Shown here piece after piece: positions 1 to 6,907 of a stretch of 37,756 bases of DNA (the stretch's first letter is position 1; each line of letters opens with the position of its first letter). Under the pieces are notes generated by a model. The model searched no databases. It was given only the letters and a program-made list of their open reading frames with translations, and was not told where the DNA came from. Origin of the DNA: Sphaerotilus sulfidivorans (GTDB lineage Bacteria; Pseudomonadota; Gammaproteobacteria; Burkholderiales; Burkholderiaceae_C). Position numbers and translations under genes: made by a program. The stretch spans positions 1 through 37,756 of the forward strand of contig NZ_JACCPY010000036.1 in assembly GCF_013426975.1 (NCBI RefSeq), written 5' to 3'.

Positions 1-1
1 G

Positions 2-73
2 CGCGTGGCCGTGCTCAACCGCTTCAGTCAGATCGGCCGGCCGCAGACCGTGCCGGTGGGTGCCGTGGCATGA
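2..73 (+). CDS. C-terminal end of an unidentified protein (partial)
   Basis: An open frame runs from the left edge to a TGA at 71-73 and encodes 23 residues ending in QTVPVGAVA. The start lies outside the window. The tail is too short to assign a family. The next 200 bases contain no convincing gene, so this looks like a genuine gene end, but the frame could be open by chance because the DNA is GC-rich. Confidence 0.4.
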   Translation, partial: RVAVLNRFSQIGRPQTVPVGAVA

Positions 74-278
74 GTCCGTCCGGGGTTGGGGTCAGGGCGT
101 CTGCTCGTGGATTTGTGCAACAGAGCCAGCTTGACGCATAACCTCTCCCTAAATGGACCGTGAAACCCTGCACCGAGCACAGCCAGTCAGGCCGCCTGCA
201 CATGGCCGATCAGCATAGCCGCCAGCATGTTTTTCGTCTATCAAAGCACGCCGGCCCCCACCACGCCAGACTGCCCGC

Positions 279-659
279 ATGAACCACCCACCTCGCCGCA
301 GCACGTCGGCCGACCGCCCGCCGCTGCAGTCGAAGCGCCTGCTGGACCAGCTGCGCGAGCGCATCCGGTACCTGCACTACAGCCTGAAGACCGAGGAGGC
401 CTACCTGTCCTGGAGCCGCGCCTACATCCGATTCCACGGCGTGCGCCATCCCAAGGAAACAGGCGCTGTCGGCACTGCTGTTCCTCTATCGCGAGGTGAT
501 CGGCGTCGATTTGCCCTGGATGAACGAGATGGCGCGACCCACGGCCCCGCGCCGGATTCCTTCGGTGCTCACGATCGACGAGGTGGCCGCCGTGCTGCCG
601 ACCGGGCCGCGCAACAATCCGGCGTCGAAACACCGCTGGATGCGCTGCTGGCGGCCTGA
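279..659 (+). pseudogene. Integron-type tyrosine recombinase (IntI) relic with internal deletions
   Basis: The ATG at 279 starts a stretch with [20 protein letters not shown] and [10 protein letters not shown]-like residues (here [12 protein letters not shown]), the typical N-terminal SAM-like domain of integron integrases. At about 458 the frame breaks. From 460 to about 600 another frame continues with [15 protein letters not shown] and [11 protein letters not shown], then [16 protein letters not shown], the next conserved IntI block. In the first frame again, 624-659 reads [11 protein letters not shown] and stop, matching the C-terminal SPLDAL tail of IntI proteins. About 28 residues are missing at the first junction. 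Roughly 200 are missing at the second, including the catalytic Arg/His/Tyr core. The protein cannot be active. No attC array or cassette was recognised nearby. The family assignment rests on remembered IntI consensus. Confidence 0.8.
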
Positions 660-666
660 GCCTGAA

Positions 667-2286
667 TCACCGCCCCACCCCTTCCAGCGCCTCCCCCACA
701 TACCGCCGCACCTTCGGCGCCTCCGCCCCCAGGTGAAACGCCAGCCGCCGCCCGCGCAGCTGCACGTCGTCGGCCGTGAAGCGCTCCAGCCGGCGCAGGT
801 GCTCGACCCAGGTCTCATCGACGAAATACTCGACATACCGCCCCGGCCGCTCGGTATCCCGGAACAGCCCCCACGACAGCGCCCCCTGGCGCAGCCGCGC
901 GCGCCGCGTCAGCCGCATCACCTCGGCGAATTCGGCGGCGCGCGCCGGATCGATCAGGTACTCGACGGTGACCATGACCGGGCCCTCGTCCGGGCCGATG
1001 TCGGTGGCCGGATTGGGCGGCGAGGCGGGCAGCGCCGGGCGCAGGTCCGCCTCCTGGCCGGAGACCGCGAAGCGGCGCACCGCCAGCAGCACCAGCGGAC
1101 CGCAGAGCGCCGACACGATCAGCGCGGTCGGCACCGAGGTCCAGCCCGCCAGATGCCCCCAGGTCGCCGCCCCGGCGGCCGAGCCGCCCATCAGCGCCAT
1201 CTGGTAGGTCGACATGCCGCGCGCGCGCACCCAGTTGGGCAGCGCCAGCTGCGCTGACATCGTCAGCGTGTTGGCGGTGGCGATCCAGGCCATGCCGGCC
1301 AGCGCCATGCCCAGCGCCGCCAGCCACAGCCAGGGCGCCAGCGCTACCACCAGCGTCATCACCGCCACGATCAGCGAGCCGATGCCGACGATGCGGTCGC
1401 GGCTGTGGCGCTCGCGCAGGCGCGGCAGCGCCAGCACCGCCGTCATCGCGCCGCTGCCCATGCAGGCCATCAGCAGCGTGAAGCCCCCGGCCCCGCCGCC
1501 AAGCCGGCGCGCCACCAGCGGCAGCATCGCGGTCAGCGCGGTGCTCAGGAAGAAGAACACGAACACCCGCAGCAGCACCGCGCGCATGCGCGGGTTCTGC
1601 GCCACATGCTGCACGCCCACCCGCATCGCGCCGACGAAGCGCTCGCCCGGCAGCGCGCTGATGCGCGGGCTGCTCTTCCAGCGCAGGATCTGCACGAAGG
1701 CCAGCAGCGACAGCACCGCATTGAGCACGAACACCGCCGCGCTGCCCGAGGCCGCCAGCACCGCGCCGGCCACGATCGGACCGAGAATGCGCGAGAGATT
1801 CATCGCCATCGCCTGCAGCGCCAGCGCCCCCGACAGCGAGGCCGCCGGCACGATCTCCGGCACGATCGCCGCGAACACCGGCCAGCGCGCCGCCAGCCCG
1901 ATGCCGTTGGCGAAGGTCAGCAGCAGCAGCAGATGCGGCGTGATGCCGTCGGCCAGCGCCAGCAGCGCCAGCAGCAGCGCCACCAGCGCCACCCACAGCT
2001 GGGTGGAGGCGAACCAGCGCCGCCGGTCGACGATGTCGGCCAGCGCCCCGCTGGGCAGGCCCAGCAGGAAGACCGGCAGCGTGGACGCCGCCGAGACCAG
2101 GGCCACCATCACCGCGCTGTCGGTGAGCTGCGTCATCAGCCAGGCGGCTGCGACATCGTTCATCCACATCGTCAGGTTGGCCGCCAGCCAGGCCAGCCAG
2201 AGCATCCGGAACACCGGCAGGCGCAGCGGCTGCAGCGCCTGCGGCAGGCGCTCGGGATCAAGCATCGTCTTCAAGGTCACAGGCAT
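667..2286 (-). CDS. MFS transporter (MFS_3 / EntS-like exporter) with C-terminal soluble domain
   Basis: A 539-residue membrane protein. Residues 25-430 form about 12 hydrophobic segments. The major-facilitator motif A is visible as GALADIVDRRR (about 80-90), between the second and third helices. The last ~100 residues (from MVTVEYLIDP) form a soluble domain of ABM-like appearance, rich in RRARLRQGALSWGLFRD-type sequence; this tail is usual in the MFS_3 'transmembrane secretion effector' family. The role is proton-driven export of an unknown small molecule across the inner membrane. The ATG at 2286 is preferred because the open frame upstream runs through the tctA terminator. No strong Shine-Dalgarno sequence is visible; ATG at 2262 is another candidate. 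The gene lies behind a terminator, so it is probably transcribed separately from tctBA. Confidence 0.85.
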   Translation of the reverse strand: MPVTLKTMLDPERLPQALQPLRLPVFRMLWLAWLAANLTMWMNDVAAAWLMTQLTDSAVMVALVSAASTLPVFLLGLPSGALADIVDRRRWFASTQLWVALVALLLALLALADGITPHLLLLLTFANGIGLAARWPVFAAIVPEIVPAASLSGALALQAMAMNLSRILGPIVAGAVLAASGSAAVFVLNAVLSLLAFVQILRWKSSPRISALPGERFVGAMRVGVQHVAQNPRMRAVLLRVFVFFFLSTALTAMLPLVARRLGGGAGGFTLLMACMGSGAMTAVLALPRLRERHSRDRIVGIGSLIVAVMTLVVALAPWLWLAALGMALAGMAWIATANTLTMSAQLALPNWVRARGMSTYQMALMGGSAAGAATWGHLAGWTSVPTALIVSALCGPLVLLAVRRFAVSGQEADLRPALPASPPNPATDIGPDEGPVMVTVEYLIDPARAAEFAEVMRLTRRARLRQGALSWGLFRDTERPGRYVEYFVDETWVEHLRRLERFTADDVQLRGRRLAFHLGAEAPKVRRYVGEALEGVGR

Positions 2287-2319
2287 CGTCCGTCCATCCG
2301 ACCCATCATCATGGAAATG

Positions 2320-2348
2320 AAAAAGGCCCCACCGGGGGGTGGGGCCTT
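2320..2348 (-). terminator. Rho-independent terminator after tctA
   Basis: A 9-bp perfect stem (GGCCCCACC at 2325-2333 with GGTGGGGCC at 2338-2346, loop GGGG) is followed on the minus strand by a run of Ts (As at 2320-2324 on the plus strand). It lies 34 bases past the tctA stop and separates tctBA from the MFS gene. Confidence 0.9.
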
Positions 2349-2381
2349 GGCAGGAATGCGCTCGGGGCAGAATGCGCCGTG

Positions 2382-3896
2382 TCAGTCCGCGTCCTGGAAG
2401 GCTTCCTCGCGCTTGTTGCGGATCGAGGGCAGCATCACCACCACGATCATCAGCAGCGCCGCGATCAGCAGGCCGGCCGACAGCGGGCGGCTCATGAAGG
2501 TGGTCCAGTCGCCACGCGACAGCAGCAGCGCGCGGCGCAGGTTCTCTTCCATCATCGGGCCGAGGATGAAGCCCAGCAGCAGCGGCGCCGGCTCGCAGTT
2601 CAGCTTGTAGAAGATGTAGCCGATCAGGCCGAAGATCACCGCCATGTACACATCGAAGTTGTTGTTGTTCAGCGTGTACAGGCCGATGCAGCAGAAGGTC
2701 AGGATGGCCGGGAACAGGAAGCGGTAAGGCACGGTCAGCAGCTTGATCCAGATGCCGATCATCGGCAGGTTCAGGACCACCAGGATCAGGTTGCCGACCC
2801 ACATCGAGGCGATCAGGCCCCAGAACAGCTCGGGGTTGCTGGTCATGACCTGCGGACCCGGCTGGATGCCCTTGATGGTCATCGCGCCCACCATCAGCGC
2901 CATCACCGCGTTGGGCGGAATGCCCAGCGTCAGCATCGGGATGAAGGAGGTCTGCGAACCGGCGTTGTTGGCCGACTCCGGACCGGCGACGCCGCGGATG
3001 TTGCCCTGGCCGAAAGGCACTTCGCCCGGACGCATCTTCACCTTCTTCTCGATGGTGTAGGCCGCGAAGGACGACAGCAGCGCACCGCCACCCGGCAGCA
3101 CACCCAGCAGCGAGCCCAGCGCGGTGCCGCGCAGCACCGCGGGGAAGGCGTCGCGCACGTCTTGCCGGGTCGGCATCAGGCCCTTGACCTCCTTGGTGAA
3201 CACCTCGCGCTGCTCGGCCGGACGGCCCAGGTTGGAGATGATCTCGCCGAAGCCGAACACGCCCATCGCGATGGTCACGAAGCCGATGCCGTCGGTCAGC
3301 TCAGGAATGTCGAAGCTGAAGCGCGGCACGCCCGAGATCACGTCGGTGTTGATCTGGCCGATCAGCAGGCCCAGGATGATCATCGCGATCGCCTTGACCA
3401 GCGAGCCCGAGGCCAGCACCACCGCACCGATCAGGCCCAGCACCATCAGCGAGAAGTACTCTGCCGGGCCGAACTGGAAGGCCAGCTCGGTCAGCGGCGG
3501 CGCGAAGGCGGCGATCACCAGCGTGCCCACGCAGCCGGCGAAGAAGGAGCCCAGACCGGCCGCGGCCAGCGCCGGGCCGGCGCGACCCTTGCGCGCCATC
3601 TGGTAGCCGTCGAGCGAGGTCACCACCGACGAGGCCTCGCCGGGCACGTTGATCAGGATCGCGGTGGTCGAGCCGCCGTACTGCGCACCGTAGTAGATGC
3701 CGGCGAGCATGATCAGCGCCGGCGTGGCGTCCAGCGCGTAGATCGACGGCAGCAGCATCGCGATCGTCGCCACCGGGCCGAGGCCGGGCAGCACGCCGAT
3801 CAGCGTGCCCAGGATCGCGCCCATCAGCGCGTAGAACAGGTTCTGAAAGGTGACGGCCGTTTCCAGGCCGAGCGCCAGGTTGTTGATCAGGTCCAT
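2382..3896 (-). CDS. tctA: Tripartite tricarboxylate transporter, large membrane subunit TctA
   Basis: A 504-residue inner-membrane protein of the usual TctA length. It shows the characteristic N-terminal block GVLPGLGPVATIAMLLP, the segment YYGAQYGGSTTAILINVPGE, and a second-half GVLPGGGALLSSFAAYTIEK that mirrors the first repeat. Together with TctB it would move tricarboxylates such as citrate, or other carboxylates, across the inner membrane with a periplasmic TctC-type binding protein. It begins 19 bases after the tctB stop and has a good ribosome site (GGGAGGCG before ATG), so the two genes form an operon. No tctC is adjacent. The substrate cannot be told from the sequence. Confidence 0.95.
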   Translation of the reverse strand: MDLINNLALGLETAVTFQNLFYALMGAILGTLIGVLPGLGPVATIAMLLPSIYALDATPALIMLAGIYYGAQYGGSTTAILINVPGEASSVVTSLDGYQMARKGRAGPALAAAGLGSFFAGCVGTLVIAAFAPPLTELAFQFGPAEYFSLMVLGLIGAVVLASGSLVKAIAMIILGLLIGQINTDVISGVPRFSFDIPELTDGIGFVTIAMGVFGFGEIISNLGRPAEQREVFTKEVKGLMPTRQDVRDAFPAVLRGTALGSLLGVLPGGGALLSSFAAYTIEKKVKMRPGEVPFGQGNIRGVAGPESANNAGSQTSFIPMLTLGIPPNAVMALMVGAMTIKGIQPGPQVMTSNPELFWGLIASMWVGNLILVVLNLPMIGIWIKLLTVPYRFLFPAILTFCCIGLYTLNNNNFDVYMAVIFGLIGYIFYKLNCEPAPLLLGFILGPMMEENLRRALLLSRGDWTTFMSRPLSAGLLIAALLMIVVVMLPSIRNKREEAFQDAD

Positions 3897-3915
3897 GCGA
3901 ATCGCCTCCCGCGGG

Positions 3916-4386
3916 TCAGGCGCCGGCGCCGAAGATCGTCGGCAGCAGCGGGATGGTCAGGTTCAGGCCCTTCGAGAAGACAGCCCACGAAGCCACGGTC
4001 AGCACCGCGGCATTGATCAGCGCGCCCTTGATGGAGAACTCCTCGCTCGCAGTCGAGGAGATCAGCACCAGCAGCGGCAGCGTGATCAGCATGCCCAGGC
4101 GCGGCAGCAGGAAGCCGAAGAGCGCCACCGAGCCCAGAATGATGAACAGCGGCCGCCAGGCGAACGCGCCCACCGGATCGCCGTCGCCACCGGACTTGCC
4201 CAGCGCGCCGAACAGCACCATCGCGCCCAGGACGGCCATCAGCACCCCCAGTCCGAAGGGGAAATAGGCAGGCCCCGGACGGGCCGAATTGCCGAAGCTG
4301 TACTCGAGCGAACCGACCGCGAATGCGACCCCCACCCCGATGAACATCAGCCCCGACCAGAAATCCTTCTGGCTCTTGATTTGCAC
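3916..4386 (-). CDS. tctB: Tripartite tricarboxylate transporter, small membrane subunit TctB
   Basis: A 156-residue protein with four hydrophobic segments. It opens with KSQKDFWSGLMFIGVGVAFA, and the motif ARPGPAYFPFGLG (near residues 35-47) is typical of TctB. It is the small membrane partner of TctA. The start is a GTG at 4384-4386 preceded by GGAG seven bases upstream (GAGGAGATGAC); an ATG inside that stretch is out of frame. The start codon sits inside one arm of an 11-bp inverted repeat (see that entry). The usual upstream tctC gene is absent; the next gene encodes an unrelated lipoprotein. Confidence 0.9.
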   Translation of the reverse strand: MQIKSQKDFWSGLMFIGVGVAFAVGSLEYSFGNSARPGPAYFPFGLGVLMAVLGAMVLFGALGKSGGDGDPVGAFAWRPLFIILGSVALFGFLLPRLGMLITLPLLVLISSTASEEFSIKGALINAAVLTVASWAVFSKGLNLTIPLLPTIFGAGA

Positions 4387-4449
4387 GTCATCTCCTCGAA
4401 TGTCGGAAAACAGGATGCCGCGATTCTAGAAAGCGGCTGATGACGTGCA
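4382..4449. repeat. 11-bp inverted repeat overlapping the tctB start
   Basis: TGCACGTCATC at 4382-4392 and its exact reverse complement GATGACGTGCA at 4439-4449 are 46 bases apart. The first arm covers the GTG start and the edge of the ribosome site of tctB. A TAGAAT (-10-like, minus strand, 4423-4428) lies between the arms. The repeat could be a paired operator. If transcription starts upstream of 4449, it could instead be an RNA stem that hides the start codon. Function is not shown. Confidence 0.6.
4423..4428 (-). promoter_or_regulatory. Possible -10 element for tctBA
   Basis: On the minus strand this reads TAGAAT, five of six matches to the sigma-70 -10 consensus, 37 bases before the tctB start. 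No good -35 is visible at 16-18 bases. It is a weak prediction. Confidence 0.3.
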
Positions 4450-4537
4450 GCTGTGGGGACCACTTAGCAGGATGCTGGCAAATGATGCGGGAAAACCCTC
4501 GAATGGCAGGAGCTGCGCCTGTTTTTCCCGGCATGCA

Positions 4538-4562
4538 GGTCGGGGCACGATCCGCCCCGACC
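4538..4562 (-). terminator. Strong hairpin just past the lipoprotein gene, without a clear T-run
   Basis: GGTCGGGGC (4538-4546) pairs perfectly with GCCCCGACC (4554-4562), with a 7-base loop, starting 7 bases after the stop codon of the lipoprotein gene. The downstream minus-strand sequence lacks an uninterrupted T-run, so it may be a terminator or a 3'-end stabilising stem. Confidence 0.5.
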
Positions 4563-4569
4563 CACTCGC

Positions 4570-6792
4570 TCACTGCACGACCAGATCGCGGATCCAGATG
4601 GCGCTGTTGAGCGAACGCAGACGCACCACGCTGAGGCCTGCCGGCAGAGCGGCGCTCAGCGTGCTGCTGGCCACCGGCTGACCCGAGGTGCTCGCAGGCA
4701 GCGTCCAGGTGCCCGCGGTCTGGCCATTGATCAGCATCTCCACCTGCGCACCGGCCGACGCATCGTAGGTTCGCAGGGAAAACCGGTAGGTGCCGGCCGC
4801 AGCGGTGCGCACCGGAAGCAGGATCGACTCGGCAAAGGCGGCTCCCCGGGTGCCGGGTCCGAAGCGGATCGCCTGGCCGTCATAGCCCCAGGAGCCGCTC
4901 GCCCCGCCGTAGAGCTGACGGAAGAGCTGCGGATCCTGCAGCCATACCGTGCCCGGAACCGTCGCGCCCAGCGTCGCACCGTTCTTGCGTGTCAGACGGA
5001 TCGCGTCGATGGCCTGCAGCTTGACGGTATCGGTGTCCGACACCGTGCTGGTGGCCCCCGGCAGACCGTTGACGAAGTCCCACGGGCCGGCACCGCTGTA
5101 GACGTAGTAGTTCAGCATCTGTCCCCCCTGCGCCTGGTAGACCTGATGGGCGGCATGCATGCGCTCCAGCATGCGCGGATCGGCGTTGTAGGCCGCAGAC
5201 ACCGATCCCGGCCAGCTCGCCGAGCCCAGCGGACTGCCGCCAGGAGCGGGCCCGCCCTCGTAGGCGACCGACTTCAGGCCATAGCCGCGCATCCAGGTCG
5301 CATCGATCGCCGTGCGCGTGGCGAACTGCGGTCCGGGCAAGCCTTCGAAGAAGGCCGTCATCTGTGCCGGATCGGCAGGATCGGTCGGCTCGGCCGAGGA
5401 CTCGTAGTAGGCCGCCCCGCCGCCGCCCCACCACAGCTCGCTGACCTTGCGAGGTGCCACCGAACTGATGATGCGCACCGTCCTGCCATTGACGGTGCGC
5501 ATCATGCTGTAGTAGCCCTCGGCCCAGCGCAGCGCCTCGCTCATGTAGGCATTGCCATCGGCCACCTGGGTGGCCAGGATCGGCCGGACCGTGCTCATCA
5601 TCGCCGCATCGCCATAGATCTTGCGGAACGCCAGGCTGACCTGCGAGGAGCGCCAGGCAATCCAGCGGCGGTGGGCCGTGTAGAGACCGTCCTGGGAGGT
5701 CGCGTCGACCGCACCATCATGGTTGATCGGGTGGGCGCGCGTCTTTCGTGCGGCATCGGCCAGCCCCAGCGACCAGCCGTAGCCGAAAAAGCCCGGGCTC
5801 CAGTTCCACAGCTCGTTGCCCAGCTCCACATAGACCTTCAGGCCTGTCCTGAGCGGCGGCCAGACCGGATTGGCGCGGGCCGAGGTGTACGGATTGACCC
5901 CGTCGGAGCCGTAGCGCAGCAGCTGGGCCAGCCGGGTCAGGTAGGCATCGTCGGCGCGGGTCGGCACATTGATCCACAGATCGTTGCCGGTGGCATTGGC
6001 CAGCTGCACCAGCAGTTCCCAGGGCTGCCCCTTGCCCGTGGCCACGGCGCCGATGTGCCGGGCGTTGGTCCGGCTGGCCCAGGTGATGTCGGCATTGCTG
6101 TTGGCCGCGACGAAGTCCATGCCACGAATGACATGGAACTTCTTCATCGCGGTCAGGAATTCGTTCGTGAACAGCACCGATCCATCGGTCGGATAGCCCG
6201 GACGCCAGAGCCGGACCTCGGTCACGCCGGTGTCGAGCGCAGAGCTGGCCGTGCGGCGGGTGCTGCCGAAGGTGAGCCAGGCGTTGTCGCGGATCGCCAC
6301 CGGGATCACCACATCGGCGGTGGTGGTGTTGGTCGACGCGGTGTAGACCGCGTTCTGGATGAAGGGACGCTGGTCCGAGCCATCGGCCGGCGTGCCGGAG
6401 ACACCCAGCACCGCCTGCCCCTTGAAGATCAGCTTGTAGGTGCCCGGCCCCATGCGGGTCGAGGTGAAGATCATCAGCGCGTCGCGCGTCGGCGCGCCGT
6501 CGGCATCGACCGGTGCATCGCCCCACTGGGGCGTGCGGAACTGGCTCTCGCGCACCACGTCGGCGGTCGCGAAGGCGCCGCTGTAGTAGTTCAGGGCATT
6601 GATGCCGATGCCCAGATAGGGCCAGCTGCTGTCGACATCGACGCGGGAGGGAACCGCCACCGCAGCTCGCGCATCAGGCGTCGAGGCATCGATCGTGGCG
6701 ACAGGCGGGCCGTCGCCGCCACCACAGGAAACAAGACCCAAGGCCAGCAGACAGGCCCCGGCACGGCGATGAAGTGAAGTTTGTGCACGCAT
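4570..6792 (-). CDS. Secreted lipoprotein, putative clan A glycoside-hydrolase-like / cellulose-binding-type protein
   Basis: A 740-residue protein. Residues 1-23 form a lipoprotein signal (basic MRAQTSLHRR, hydrophobic core, lipobox LVSC with Cys23) followed by a GGGDGPP linker. The middle region has YVELGNELWNWS (Asn326-Glu327) and SVAYEGGP (Glu512). This pairing resembles the acid/base 'NE' and nucleophile glutamates of (beta/alpha)8 clan A glycosidases. The last ~120 residues (AAAGTYRFSLRTYDASAGAQ, then beta-rich) resemble a carbohydrate-binding beta-sandwich. Likely role: binding or hydrolysis of a polysaccharide at the outer membrane; the substrate is unknown. The ATG at 6792 gives a textbook signal peptide; a GTG at 6822 would add ten polar residues. 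Neither start has a strong ribosome site. It stands alone between two operons. Confidence 0.7.
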   Translation of the reverse strand: MRAQTSLHRRAGACLLALGLVSCGGGDGPPVATIDASTPDARAAVAVPSRVDVDSSWPYLGIGINALNYYSGAFATADVVRESQFRTPQWGDAPVDADGAPTRDALMIFTSTRMGPGTYKLIFKGQAVLGVSGTPADGSDQRPFIQNAVYTASTNTTTADVVIPVAIRDNAWLTFGSTRRTASSALDTGVTEVRLWRPGYPTDGSVLFTNEFLTAMKKFHVIRGMDFVAANSNADITWASRTNARHIGAVATGKGQPWELLVQLANATGNDLWINVPTRADDAYLTRLAQLLRYGSDGVNPYTSARANPVWPPLRTGLKVYVELGNELWNWSPGFFGYGWSLGLADAARKTRAHPINHDGAVDATSQDGLYTAHRRWIAWRSSQVSLAFRKIYGDAAMMSTVRPILATQVADGNAYMSEALRWAEGYYSMMRTVNGRTVRIISSVAPRKVSELWWGGGGAAYYESSAEPTDPADPAQMTAFFEGLPGPQFATRTAIDATWMRGYGLKSVAYEGGPAPGGSPLGSASWPGSVSAAYNADPRMLERMHAAHQVYQAQGGQMLNYYVYSGAGPWDFVNGLPGATSTVSDTDTVKLQAIDAIRLTRKNGATLGATVPGTVWLQDPQLFRQLYGGASGSWGYDGQAIRFGPGTRGAAFAESILLPVRTAAAGTYRFSLRTYDASAGAQVEMLINGQTAGTWTLPASTSGQPVASSTLSAALPAGLSVVRLRSLNSAIWIRDLVVQ

Positions 6793-6907
6793 GGTTTGCG
6801 TTTTTTCACTTTCGGCCTGCACCCGCCTGACTCAGCGCAAGACAAGGCCTTCCGACCCTGAAAATCTGCAAAGAACCGGGATTATTCGACGCCGGAGCAA
6901 GCGGCAC

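Noticed and set aside
74-278. attI or attC sites upstream of the integrase relic.
   Set aside because: No pair of GTTRRRY/RYYYAAC core sites with cassette-like symmetry could be found by eye.
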